Of a DNA stretch of 24,889 nt, positions 1 to 6,859 are shown in pieces; position 1 is the stretch's first letter, and every line of letters begins with the position of its first letter. The stretch comes from CAKZKT01 sp034434235 (GTDB lineage: Bacteria; Chloroflexota; Anaerolineae; CG2-30-64-16), in the NCBI GenBank assembly GCA_034434235.1, contig DAOTZV010000217.1, positions 1 to 24,889 on the forward strand, written 5' to 3'. The position numbers and the translations under genes are program-made. The notes beneath the pieces were generated by a model. The model was not told where the DNA came from and ran no database searches. It saw only the letters and a list, made by a program, of their open reading frames with translations.

Positions 1-103
1 CCCACAGCGGAACGACTTTGGGCGGAAACTTGAGTGCCAGGGGCCTCTCGCCGTCGAACGCCTGAAACGATCCGAGAAGGAAGATACGGAGCAGGGTCAT
101 CAT
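1..103 (-). CDS. SARP/BTAD-type transcriptional regulator, N-terminal fragment (runs off window)
   Basis: Reading the minus strand from ATG at 103 (a second ATG lies directly after it) gives about 34 residues, starting MMTLLRIFLLGSFQAFDGE and continuing to the window edge. The pattern of a short beta strand LRIFLLGSFQ, an acidic turn DGE, a PL-x-LK stretch and a PPK-VVPLW stretch matches the start of the winged-helix DNA-binding domain of SARP/AfsR/BTAD regulators, which are often large ATPase-TPR proteins in Chloroflexota. No clear Shine-Dalgarno sequence precedes the ATG. A promoter-like pair lies upstream at 269-297 on the same strand. Only the first tenth or less of the protein is visible, so the call rests on N-terminal pattern recognition alone and the regulated pathway cannot be inferred. 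Confidence 0.5.
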   Translation of the reverse strand, partial: MMTLLRIFLLGSFQAFDGERPLALKFPPKVVPLW

Positions 104-140
104 CTGGCTGCCGGTTCTACCTAACCTGAAAATAGCCGTC

Positions 141-252
141 ACGTGCCAGCCCGCCCCCTGGCCCCTGGCCTGTCGGCCAGGACAGGCTGTCGGCCAGGAC
201 AGGCTGGCTCCGCCACGCGGGCCAGGGGCATCTTGCAGAGTGCCTGGCACGT
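141..252. repeat. nested inverted-repeat element with internal 17-bp tandem repeat
   Basis: Outer arms ACGTGCCAG (141-149) and CTGGCACGT (244-252) are perfect reverse complements. Inner arms CCCCTGGCC (162-170) and GGCCAGGGG (220-228) are also perfect. The core holds two identical 17-bp copies of CTGTCGGCCAGGACAGG (170-186 and 187-203). The 112-bp block could fold into a long imperfect hairpin and resembles a small non-coding repeat element. It lies in the 5' leader of the minus-strand regulator. No open reading frame of note is inside it. Whether it is mobile cannot be judged from one copy. Confidence 0.6.
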
Positions 253-268
253 AAGCACAGTATACCAC

Positions 269-297
269 TTTATAATCCCTGAAAATCCAAAGGTCAA
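269..297 (-). promoter_or_regulatory. sigma70-like promoter reading toward the SARP-type gene
   Basis: On the minus strand TTGACC (292-297) and TATAAA (269-274) are separated by 17 bp. This is one mismatch from the -35 consensus and one from the -10 consensus. It lies in an AT-rich island between GC-rich flanks. Transcription from here would cross the inverted-repeat element and reach the regulator start at 103, giving a leader of about 160 nt. Confidence 0.45.
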
Positions 298-334
298 GTT
301 CAAGTTTGTATTTTCAAGGTTATAAGGCGTATCG

Positions 335-572
335 GAACGCCCGTCAACGCGGCCGCGGCGATGCCGAGCGCGGCTCCCGGCGCAGTCGCCGTAACCGAAC
401 CGGACAGGGTGGTGGCCACCAACAGCAGCGCCAGCTCGATGCCCTCGCGCGCAACGGCCAGGAAAGCCACGCCGAACAACCCCCAGCCGCGGGTCGCGCT
501 CACGGCCGTGCGCACGTTCGCGGCCAACGCCGTGCACCAGGCCGCGGCCTGGCGATGCATCCAGAAGATCAT
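335..572 (-). pseudogene. remnant of an FTR1-family iron permease
   Basis: On the minus strand the translation from the ATG at 572 reads MIFWMHRQA, then about 25 residues later GWGLFGVAFLAVAREGIELALLL. The REGIE pattern is the REXXE iron-binding motif of FTR1/EfeU permeases, and a MIFWM segment ahead of it is also typical. The alanine- and glycine-rich helix that follows fits the next membrane segment. Intact FTR1 permeases are about 270 residues or more with two REXXE motifs; here only about 80 residues carry family-like sequence. The part carrying the first motif is missing upstream of 572, and the similarity stops near 335, where the frame runs into AT-rich DNA and soon ends. An open frame continues up to 605, but its extra residues do not look like FTR1. 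I read it as a decayed fragment; a short functional peptide is unlikely. Confidence 0.5.
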
Positions 573-605
573 GCCGGTTCGGCACAGGTGGGGTGCGTGG
601 GACAT

Positions 606-634
606 TTGTCTATGTTCGAGAGACGCGCTATACT
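606..634 (+). promoter_or_regulatory. candidate promoter of the histidine kinase gene
   Basis: TTGTCT (606-611) and TATACT (629-634) are separated by 17 bp. The -10 has five of six consensus bases and the -35 four of six. Transcription would begin near 641-642, one or two bases before the ATG at 643, so the message would be leaderless or nearly so. This agrees with the absence of a ribosome binding site ahead of that ATG. Confidence 0.45.
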
Positions 635-642
635 AAACTTTG

Positions 643-2568
643 ATGGTATTCTCCGAACCGAGCACCGTCAACGAGAGTCTTGCGGGTTTTGTCTATCCGT
701 TCCGCAGCATTCGCGCGCGCACAGGCCTGATCTTCTTTGGCGGCCTGGTGTTGCTGGTTGCGTTGATCCTGTTCATCACCCTCTTGATCAGCGCCAGCAT
801 CCGCCAGGACGGTGCCCGGCTGGCCCTGTTGGCCAGGGCCGGTGATCGCCTGGCCGCCTGGCAGGCTGCCGACGCGCCTCCTGCCGGCCCGCCGCCGACG
901 GAAGTGGGGCAGCTGCTGCATGGGCTGGCCGAGGGCGGCTCGCTCCCTGCCGAGCCGCGGCCGTTGCGCCTGAGCCGGCCGGCCGATGAGGCTGAGCGCC
1001 TGGCGTTGGACCGCGCGCTGAAGGCATGGGCCGCGCTGGCCTCCGGCGCGGGCGACAATAACACACCAACCGCGGTGCTGCGGGCGGCTCTGGCAGAGGC
1101 CGCGGATGTGGTGCGCGAGCGTCGCGACCAGAACGTCGGCATGGTGCGCGGCATGTATGCGGCCCTTTTTGTCGCTTCCCTCATCTTCTTGCTGATCGGC
1201 CTCTGGTTCATCCAGCAGGCCATTGTAGCCCCCCTGGAGGCGCTGCATCAGGCCGTCCAGCGCATTGCCGCGGGCGACCTGGACACCCCGGCCACGCTGG
1301 GGGGCGCCAGCGAGTTCGAGGAGCTGGCCCGCAGCTTCGAGGGGATGCGCCTGGAGCTGCGCGAGTCGCGGCGTCGGCTGGAGCGCTGGACCAGCGACCT
1401 GGAGGCTGCCGTGGCGCAGCGCACCGATCAGCTGGCGGCGCTGTCCCAGGTCATCGCGGCGGCCAGCCGTTCGCTGGACCTGGAGACGGTGTTGCGCACC
1501 GCGTTGGAGCAGGCGCTGCAGGCCATGAAGCTGGAGGTGGGGGGCATCTGGCTGCTGGACGAAGCGAGCCAGCAACTCCAACTGGCCGTAGCGATGGGCA
1601 TGGCGCCGGCGCTGCAGGATCAAGTGCGGGTTTTCGCACTGGATGAAGGGATCACGGGCCGGGCAGCCGCGGCGGGGCACACCCTGGTGCTTGAAGACCT
1701 GTTTCACACGCCCGATCTGGCACGGATTGACGTGGCGCGTTGGGGAATTCAGGGAATCGTGGCCGTCCCGATCCGGCTGCGCGAGCGTGTCCTCGGCGTG
1801 TTCGATGTCCTGACGTATCAACATCGCGCCTTCACGCCGGATGAGCTGGCCCTGCTCACCTCCATCGGCCAGCAGATCGGCATTGCGGTGGACAGCCTGC
1901 GGCTGATGCACGAGGTGCGCGAGCAGGCGCAACGCCTGGCCGCGCTGCAGGAGCGCGAGCGCATCGGCATCGAGCTGCACGATGGGCTGCTGCAAACCCT
2001 GGGCTACCTGTTCCTGCGCACCGATCAGTTGGAGGCCATGGCCGCCGGCGCGGGCATGGACGAGCTGGCACGCCAGCTGGCCGCCCAACGCGATGTGCTC
2101 GAGCACGCCTCGCAGGACGCGCGGCGCTTCATCAACGAGTTGCGTGAGCTGCCGCCCGCGCCTGCGCCGCTCTACACGGCCATGGCCGAGATGGTCGCCG
2201 CGTTTCGCGAGGAACACACCATGGATGTGGCGTTGCACATGGCCGACCCGGCCATAATGATGGCCGCGGACACCGTCGTGCAACTGGTACGCATTGCGCG
2301 CGAGGCGCTGCTCAACGCGGCCCGGCACGGGAAAGCGGCCCACGCCACAGTGACCTGCACGATCAACGATGGCAACGGCCACCTGGCAATCTGCGATGAC
2401 GGCTCCGGCTTCAATCCGGCCCAGGCCATGGACGATAGCCGGCCGCATTTCGGGCTCAGCATCATGCAGGCGCGGGCGGCGCGCATCGGCGGCGCGTTGC
2501 GCATCGAGACCGCGCCCGGCCGCGGCACCTGTGTGCACGTGAGCTGGAAGGTGCAAACTGGGATGTAG
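643..2568 (+). CDS. membrane sensor histidine kinase (HAMP-GAF-HisKA_3-HATPase)
   Basis: This 641-residue protein is a NarX/DegS-type sensor kinase. Membrane helix 1 is at about residues 28-53, followed by an extracytoplasmic region of about 115 residues. Helix 2 is at about 170-193, then a HAMP linker and coiled coil (about 194-276) and a GAF domain (about 277-420). The dimerisation/phosphoacceptor box ERIGIELHDGLLQTLGY carries His446. The ATP-binding domain shows an N-box (REALLNAARHGKA) and a G-box (DDGSGF, then FGLSIMQAR). Start at ATG 643 is the first in frame; no Shine-Dalgarno sequence precedes it, and a promoter-like -10 ends eight bases upstream, suggesting leaderless translation. 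The stop codon lies inside a 26-bp inverted repeat. The response regulator 74 bp downstream is its likely partner. The ligand of the GAF or periplasmic domain is unknown; organic-acid sensing is suggested only by the neighbours. Confidence 0.93.
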   Translation: MVFSEPSTVNESLAGFVYPFRSIRARTGLIFFGGLVLLVALILFITLLISASIRQDGARLALLARAGDRLAAWQAADAPPAGPPPTEVGQLLHGLAEGGSLPAEPRPLRLSRPADEAERLALDRALKAWAALASGAGDNNTPTAVLRAALAEAADVVRERRDQNVGMVRGMYAALFVASLIFLLIGLWFIQQAIVAPLEALHQAVQRIAAGDLDTPATLGGASEFEELARSFEGMRLELRESRRRLERWTSDLEAAVAQRTDQLAALSQVIAAASRSLDLETVLRTALEQALQAMKLEVGGIWLLDEASQQLQLAVAMGMAPALQDQVRVFALDEGITGRAAAAGHTLVLEDLFHTPDLARIDVARWGIQGIVAVPIRLRERVLGVFDVLTYQHRAFTPDELALLTSIGQQIGIAVDSLRLMHEVREQAQRLAALQERERIGIELHDGLLQTLGYLFLRTDQLEAMAAGAGMDELARQLAAQRDVLEHASQDARRFINELRELPPAPAPLYTAMAEMVAAFREEHTMDVALHMADPAIMMAADTVVQLVRIAREALLNAARHGKAAHATVTCTINDGNGHLAICDDGSGFNPAQAMDDSRPHFGLSIMQARAARIGGALRIETAPGRGTCVHVSWKVQTGM

Positions 2569-2590
2569 GGCGAAATTAATTTCGCCCTAC
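2565..2590. repeat. 26-bp inverted repeat, family GTAGG, copy 1
   Basis: Perfect inverted repeat with arm GTAGGGCGAAATT and its complement, AT-rich at the centre. It includes the histidine kinase stop codon. It uses a G-C pair at arm position 6 where most other copies have A-T. Confidence 0.85.
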
Positions 2591-2600
2591 CTTCTGGAAT

Positions 2601-2626
2601 GTAGGACGAAATCAATTTCGCCCTAC
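2601..2626. repeat. 26-bp inverted repeat, family GTAGG, copy 2
   Basis: Left arm GTAGGACGAAAT, right arm ATTTCGCCCTAC. There is one mismatch (A against C) at arm position 6, exactly where other copies show compensatory A-T or G-C pairs. Read as RNA from the minus strand, this position would be a G-U wobble pair. The copy lies 16 bp before the response regulator ATG. Confidence 0.82.
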
Positions 2627-2642
2627 CTTCAGGTAGAGCAAC

Positions 2643-3308
2643 ATGGACGTTATACGTGTGCTGGTGGTAGACGATCATGCCCTGTTCCGCGAGGGAATGG
2701 TGGGCATCCTCAACGCCCAGCCCGACATCCAGGTGGTCGGCGAGGCCAGCGATGGGCTGGAGGCGCTGGTGATGGCGCGCGCGTTGCGGCCCGACGTGAT
2801 CCTGATGGACATCACCATGCCGGGCATGGACGGCGTCGAGGCCACCCGCCAGATCAAAGGGGAGCTGCCTGCGACCCGCATCGTCATGTTGACGGTGCGG
2901 GACGAGGACGACAAGCTGTTCGAGGCGATCCGGAACGGCGCCGACGGGTATCTGCTGAAGACCATCCGCGCCGGACAGCTACTGGAGATGATCCGCGCGG
3001 CCCATCGTGGCGAGGCGGCCATCGGCCCAGGGCTGGCAGCCCGCATGCTGAACGAGTTCCGTCGGCTGACGGCCTCCCCCGCCGGCTCGGCGACGGATGA
3101 CGCGCTGGCGACCCTGACCCCGCGCGAGCGCGAGGTGCTGGCGCTGATCGCGCGCGGGGCCAGCGATCGCGAGATCGCGCAGGAGCTGACGGTGAGCCTG
3201 TACACCGTCAAAGCCCACGTGCGCAACCTGCTGCAGAAGCTCCAGGTGTCCAGCCGCCACGAGGCCGCTCGCCGGCTGCGCGCGGCGCCTCTTGATCCTC
3301 AGAACTAG
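2643..3308 (+). CDS. NarL/FixJ-type response regulator
   Basis: The 221-residue protein has a receiver domain (about residues 3-120) with the full phosphorylation site: Asp10, Asp11, phosphoacceptor Asp56 (LMDITMPGMDG), Thr84 and Lys106. A C-terminal LuxR-type helix-turn-helix follows (about residues 155-215; LTPREREVLALIARG and EIAQELTVSLYTVKAHVRN). Length is normal for the family. It lies directly downstream of the sensor kinase with only the repeat-bearing gap between them, so the two form a two-component system. A purine-rich AGGTAGAG sequence about five bases before the ATG may serve as ribosome binding site. Targets are not visible; the permease and lactate/glycolate genes that follow on the same strand are the natural candidates (inference from position). 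Confidence 0.94.
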   Translation: MDVIRVLVVDDHALFREGMVGILNAQPDIQVVGEASDGLEALVMARALRPDVILMDITMPGMDGVEATRQIKGELPATRIVMLTVRDEDDKLFEAIRNGADGYLLKTIRAGQLLEMIRAAHRGEAAIGPGLAARMLNEFRRLTASPAGSATDDALATLTPREREVLALIARGASDREIAQELTVSLYTVKAHVRNLLQKLQVSSRHEAARRLRAAPLDPQN

Positions 3309-3593
3309 TTCTTCTTGTGCGAAAATCGTTCGCAAAATCGTTCCGTTTTGTCCCCAAGAGGAATAGCTTTTCCGTTTCGCAAACGCTAAAATAGCGTCCG
3401 AGTTGGGTAACGGGCTCGCTGTTGCTTTCATCATCTTCACAGGTGCCCGTTGCCCAGGCGTCCTCGGCCACAATCCATTCGCCCATAAGTCAGAAGGAGG
3501 TGCCTATTGTTGTGATCCAATAAGCGTTATCCTTGATCCTGTTTCTTACGTCGTCCGCTCAGCATTCCGATCAACGCAGATTTAGGAGGTTAC
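3309..3593. other. intergenic region with operator-like repeats and an orphan Shine-Dalgarno sequence
   Basis: No convincing gene lies here. A 12-bp perfect palindrome AGAACTAGTTCT (3301-3312) spans the response regulator stop codon. AAAATCGTTC occurs twice in direct orientation 12 bp apart (3322-3331 and 3334-3343). ACGCTA-aaa-TAGCGT (3383-3397) is a perfect 15-bp inverted repeat. AAGGAGG (3494-3500) is a strong ribosome-binding sequence followed only by very short frames. The permease has its own site, TAGGAGG, just before ATG 3594. I see no convincing -35/-10 pair. The repeats could be sites for the neighbouring response regulator (inference). Confidence 0.5.
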
Positions 3594-5108
3594 ATGGCAA
3601 CTAAGGAACCGGAAGCCCTGCAAATCGGTGTCAGCAGGCCGCCGCTCCCCCTGGACGACCTGCCCACACCTGAGGAAGTCTTCGATAAGCCCAAGGTCGG
3701 CACCAAAGAGCTGATCACCGCAGTGCTGGGCCCCAGCATGATCGCCTTGGGCGTGTCCCTCGGCAGCGGCGAGTGGCTGCTCGGCCCGCTCGCGTTCGGC
3801 AAGTTCGGCTTCATCGGCCTCGGCTGGCTCATCACCATCTCCGCTGTCCTGCAAGTCTTCTACAACGTCGAAAACGCGCGCTACACCATCGCCACCGGCG
3901 AAGTGCCCGTGGTGGGCTTTGCGCGCACGCCTCCTGGCTTTCGTTTCTGGATTCTGGTCACCCTATTCGTCATCTACCTCGGCTGGATCTGGGGCGGCTG
4001 GGCGTCGGCAGCCGGCCAGAGCATCTTTGCGCTGTTCGTCGGCCGTACCTTCGATCCGAAGTCCGCGACCGAGCTCGAGACGGTCCGCATCATCGCCATC
4101 GGGCTGATGGTGCTGTCCCTCGTCATCTACATGTTCGGCAAGAAGATCGCCCGCACCATGGAGTTGATCGACACCGTCCTGGTGTTCATCACCCTGGGGA
4201 CGGTGACGATCCTGGCGTTGATCTTCGCCCCGCTGAAGCTATGGCTCGAGGCGTGGCTGAGCGCAGTGGTGCCCGGCACGTTGCCCAAGGGCATTGATGC
4301 CATCACGCTGGGCTCCATCATCGGCTATACCGGTTTCGGCTCCGGCATGAACTTCATGTTGATCAACTACTACCGTGACCACGGCTACGGCATGGGCCAC
4401 AAGGTCGGCTTCTTCTCGGGCCTGGTCGGCGGCCAGAAGAAGGATGTGTTGCCTTCGGGCGTGACCTTCCGCGAAAGCGAGAAGAACACCAAACTGTGGA
4501 ACCGCTGGTTCCGCTACCTGGTCATTGATCAATGGGTGGTGTTCTTCATCGGCGCGATGATCGGCATGTTCGTCCCCAGCATCCTGGTGGTGGCGCTCAC
4601 CCGCATGCCCGGCGCCGGCACGCCCTCCACCGCCAATATGCCCGTGTATGCGGCCACCGAGCTGGCCAAGAAGGGCGCCTTCTTCTTCCCCTTCATCTTG
4701 CTCCTGGGCGCGATGATCCTCTTCAAGACGCAGACCACTATCCTGGAGATGCTGGTGCGCAACACGGCCGACTCGGCCATTGCGGTGAGCGGCCGCCTGC
4801 GCAAGTGGATCAACGGCGATGCCCGCCGGGCCTACTACACGCTGGCCATCTTGTTCATCATCGTCATCAGCGTGGTCATCCACCTGGCGCTGCCCACCGA
4901 TCTGCTCCGCATCTCGGCGAACATGGCCAACCTGGCCTCGATCATTTACCCGCTGGTACTGATCTACCTGAACAGCAAGCTGCCGCGGCCGGCGCGTGCG
5001 CCGTGGTGGGCCAACCTGATGATGGTGGCCAACGTGCTGTTCTTCGGGTTCTTCTTCGTCAACTTTGTGGCGCTGATGGTGACCGGCGCGCCGCTGGTCA
5101 AGTTCTAG
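3594..5108 (+). CDS. Nramp-fold permease lacking canonical metal-site motifs, paralog 1
   Basis: The protein has 504 residues, a soluble N-terminal segment of about 38 residues and roughly eleven hydrophobic helices. The first helix reads LGPSMIALGVSLGSGEWLLG. Its position and pattern resemble helix 1 of Nramp/MntH transporters, but the metal-binding DPGN is replaced by GSGE (57-60). The region corresponding to helix 6 (about 240-268, GYTGFGSGMNFMLINYYRDHGYG) lacks the MPH motif. Such proteins are often labelled Nramp-family metal transporters; the sequence gives no support for Mn/Fe transport. A strong ribosome binding site TAGGAGG precedes the ATG. A second paralog follows, then lactate and glycolate oxidation genes, so import of a carboxylate or a counter-ion is plausible (inference). 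Membrane location is secure, substrate is not. Confidence 0.8.
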   Translation: MATKEPEALQIGVSRPPLPLDDLPTPEEVFDKPKVGTKELITAVLGPSMIALGVSLGSGEWLLGPLAFGKFGFIGLGWLITISAVLQVFYNVENARYTIATGEVPVVGFARTPPGFRFWILVTLFVIYLGWIWGGWASAAGQSIFALFVGRTFDPKSATELETVRIIAIGLMVLSLVIYMFGKKIARTMELIDTVLVFITLGTVTILALIFAPLKLWLEAWLSAVVPGTLPKGIDAITLGSIIGYTGFGSGMNFMLINYYRDHGYGMGHKVGFFSGLVGGQKKDVLPSGVTFRESEKNTKLWNRWFRYLVIDQWVVFFIGAMIGMFVPSILVVALTRMPGAGTPSTANMPVYAATELAKKGAFFFPFILLLGAMILFKTQTTILEMLVRNTADSAIAVSGRLRKWINGDARRAYYTLAILFIIVISVVIHLALPTDLLRISANMANLASIIYPLVLIYLNSKLPRPARAPWWANLMMVANVLFFGFFFVNFVALMVTGAPLVKF

Positions 5109-5151
5109 ACCGGCGCGACGGACAGCGGGCAGGGGACAGACCTGCTTCAAC

Positions 5152-5181
5152 ACGGCCTCCCTGTCCAGACAGGGAGGCCGT
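5152..5181. promoter_or_regulatory. perfect 13-bp stem hairpin between the permease genes
   Basis: ACGGCCTCCCTGT (5152-5164), loop CCAG, then ACAGGGAGGCCGT (5169-5181) form a perfect 13-bp stem ending 14 bp before the second permease ATG. There is no T-tract after it, so it is not a standard intrinsic terminator. It may stabilise the upstream message, attenuate, or limit ribosome access to the weak site of the next gene. Confidence 0.6.
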
Positions 5182-5195
5182 ATCGCGAAGACGAC

Positions 5196-6755
5196 ATGAC
5201 AGAAATCGTGCTTGAGCCGGCAAACCTATCGGCCGGGGCGCAGCCTGGCGAACCTGCCGGGCAGCTTCCTCCCTGGTCGGAGGCCGACCTTCCGGCGCCG
5301 CCGGCGCTGGCCGGCCTGCGCGTGCTGGCCGCCATCGGCCCCGGCGCGATCATGTTGGGCGTGTCCATCGGCAGCGGCGAGTGGTTGCTGGGACCGGCCG
5401 CCTTCGTGCGCTATGGCATGACGCTGCTGTGGGTGACGGCCGTGGCGGTTTTCCTGCAAACGGTCCTCAACACAGAACTGATGCGTTACACCATGTACAC
5501 CGGCGAGCCGGTGTTCAGCGGCTTTATGCGCACCCGTCCGGGCCGACGGTTTTGGACCGTCGTGTACATCCTGCTATACTTCCTTCAGGTGGGTTGGCCG
5601 GGTTGGGCGGGTGTCGCCGCCGGCGCGATCTTCTACCTGTTTATGGGCCGTCTGGCCGGCGCGGCGGACGCTGGCACGCTCCAGGCCATCGGCGTCGCCG
5701 CGTTCCTGGGGTGTGTGGCGATCCTGGCCTTTGGCCGCCACATCGAGCGCACGCTGGAAGCCGTGAACTGGGTGTTGGTGATCCTGATCCTGGGCAGTCT
5801 GTTGGCCCTATGCGTGGCCTTTGTCCCTCCGGCGAACTGGCTGGCCGCGTTGACCGGCCTGGTCGGCTTTGCTCCGCGCGAGCGGGCATTCGTCTTTCTC
5901 CCCCGGGGCGGCGATTGGTTCCTGCTCGCGGCTTTCGCGGCCTATTCGGGCGGCGGCGGCGTGGTGAACCTGATGCTATCGTGCTGGGTGCGCGATCGCG
6001 GCTACGGCATGAGCTGCTCGTCCGGCTACATCCCGGCCGCCATCGGCGGACAGCGGCGGACCGTGGCGCATGTGGGCACCGTCTTCCCGCCGAGCCCGGA
6101 GAACCTGGCCCGCTGGCGCGGCTGGTGGCGCATCGCGCAGCTCGATCAATGGGCCGTCTTCGGCGGCGGCGCGCTGCTGGCCATGATGTTGCTGGCGATG
6201 CTCTACACCACCTTCCTGACGCCCGGCCAGGAGCTGGCCGGGCCCGCCGTGGCCGCGCAACTGGCCGATGCCATGGCCGCACGCGGCGGCGTGGCGCTGA
6301 CGTTTTTGGTCGCGCTGTTGGGCGCGTGGGTGCTCTTCAAGACACAACTGGACATCCTCGACGGCACGGCGCGCGCGGTCACCGATATCGCCTGGGCCGG
6401 CAGCCGGCATGTGCGCGCCTGGTGGGGCGGCGATGTGCGCGCTGCCTATTACTCGACGCTCCTGGCCCTGGTCGTGTGGGGCGTGGTCGCCTTGCGCCTG
6501 GTGGAGCCGATCATCCTGCTGGAGGTGGGCGCCAATATCGCCGGCGTGGTGTTCGTCATCGCAGGGTTACACGTCCTGCGGATCAACACCACCCTGCTGC
6601 CGCCCGCGCTACGGCCGCCCCTGTGGCGCCGCGTCTGCCTGGTCTTGTTGGCGCTGTTTTACGGCTCCTTCTTTTATCTCTGGCTGATGGGCGGCGTGCT
6701 GCCCGATCCACAGCGCGGCTTCCTGTTCAATGTGCCCGGCTATCTGGGCTTCTGA
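5196..6755 (+). CDS. Nramp-fold permease lacking canonical metal-site motifs, paralog 2
   Basis: The protein has 519 residues, a soluble N-terminal segment of about 40 residues (proline- and alanine-rich) and about eleven hydrophobic helices. Helix 1 reads IGPGAIMLGVSIGSGEWLLG, again with GSGE (59-62) where Nramp proteins have DPGN. The helix 6 region reads AAYSGGGGVVNLMLSCWVRDRGYGMS and lacks MPH. It shares the GSGEWLLGP block, the RDxGYGM block and a late LFKTQ block with the upstream permease, so the pair arose by duplication followed by clear divergence. The ribosome binding site is weak (GAAG). A perfect hairpin lies just before the start. The two products may form two specificities for related substrates, or a heteromeric pair (inference). 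Confidence 0.8.
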   Translation: MTEIVLEPANLSAGAQPGEPAGQLPPWSEADLPAPPALAGLRVLAAIGPGAIMLGVSIGSGEWLLGPAAFVRYGMTLLWVTAVAVFLQTVLNTELMRYTMYTGEPVFSGFMRTRPGRRFWTVVYILLYFLQVGWPGWAGVAAGAIFYLFMGRLAGAADAGTLQAIGVAAFLGCVAILAFGRHIERTLEAVNWVLVILILGSLLALCVAFVPPANWLAALTGLVGFAPRERAFVFLPRGGDWFLLAAFAAYSGGGGVVNLMLSCWVRDRGYGMSCSSGYIPAAIGGQRRTVAHVGTVFPPSPENLARWRGWWRIAQLDQWAVFGGGALLAMMLLAMLYTTFLTPGQELAGPAVAAQLADAMAARGGVALTFLVALLGAWVLFKTQLDILDGTARAVTDIAWAGSRHVRAWWGGDVRAAYYSTLLALVVWGVVALRLVEPIILLEVGANIAGVVFVIAGLHVLRINTTLLPPALRPPLWRRVCLVLLALFYGSFFYLWLMGGVLPDPQRGFLFNVPGYLGF

Positions 6756-6760
6756 GCGTT

Positions 6761-6786
6761 GTAGGACGAAATTCATTTCGTCCTAC
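6761..6786. repeat. 26-bp inverted repeat, family GTAGG, copy 3
   Basis: Arm GTAGGACGAAAT with a perfect complementary right arm. It begins six bases after the stop codon of permease paralog 2. It is the first of three copies spaced exactly 31 bp apart. Confidence 0.85.
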
Positions 6787-6791
6787 AGGTG

Positions 6792-6817
6792 GTAGGACGA
6801 AATAAATTTCGTCCTAC
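6792..6817. repeat. 26-bp inverted repeat, family GTAGG, copy 4
   Basis: Same arm GTAGGACGAAAT; the centre differs by a few A/T bases. Separated from copy 3 by the spacer AGGTG. Confidence 0.85.
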
Positions 6818-6822
6818 AGATG

Positions 6823-6848
6823 GTAAGACGAAATTTATTTCGTCTTAC
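6823..6848. repeat. 26-bp inverted repeat, family GTAGG, copy 5
   Basis: Arm GTAAGACGAAAT. The G-to-A change at arm position 4 is matched by C-to-T in the right arm (CGTCTTAC), a compensatory change that keeps the stem. The repeat ends one base before the Shine-Dalgarno sequence GGGAG of lutA. Confidence 0.85.
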
Positions 6849-6859
6849 GGGAGACGAAT

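Noticed and set aside
300..334. Continuation of the FTR1-like frame to its stop
   Set aside because: Residues after about 335 (RLITLKIQT) no longer look like a permease helix; I limited the remnant to the recognisable part.
628..2556. 642-codon minus-strand open frame opposite the histidine kinase
   Set aside because: His/Gln/Arg-rich shadow; the plus strand has all kinase motifs.
3494..3523. Leader peptide after the orphan AAGGAGG (GTG ATC CAA TAA)
   Set aside because: Only three codons and suboptimal spacing; no regulatory codon run.
3403..3585. 60-codon frame before permease 1
   Set aside because: TTG start, no ribosome binding site, no recognisable features; it ends just before the permease ribosome binding site.
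5152..5181. Intrinsic terminator after permease 1
   Set aside because: Stem is strong but no T-tract follows on either side; kept as a hairpin of unknown role.
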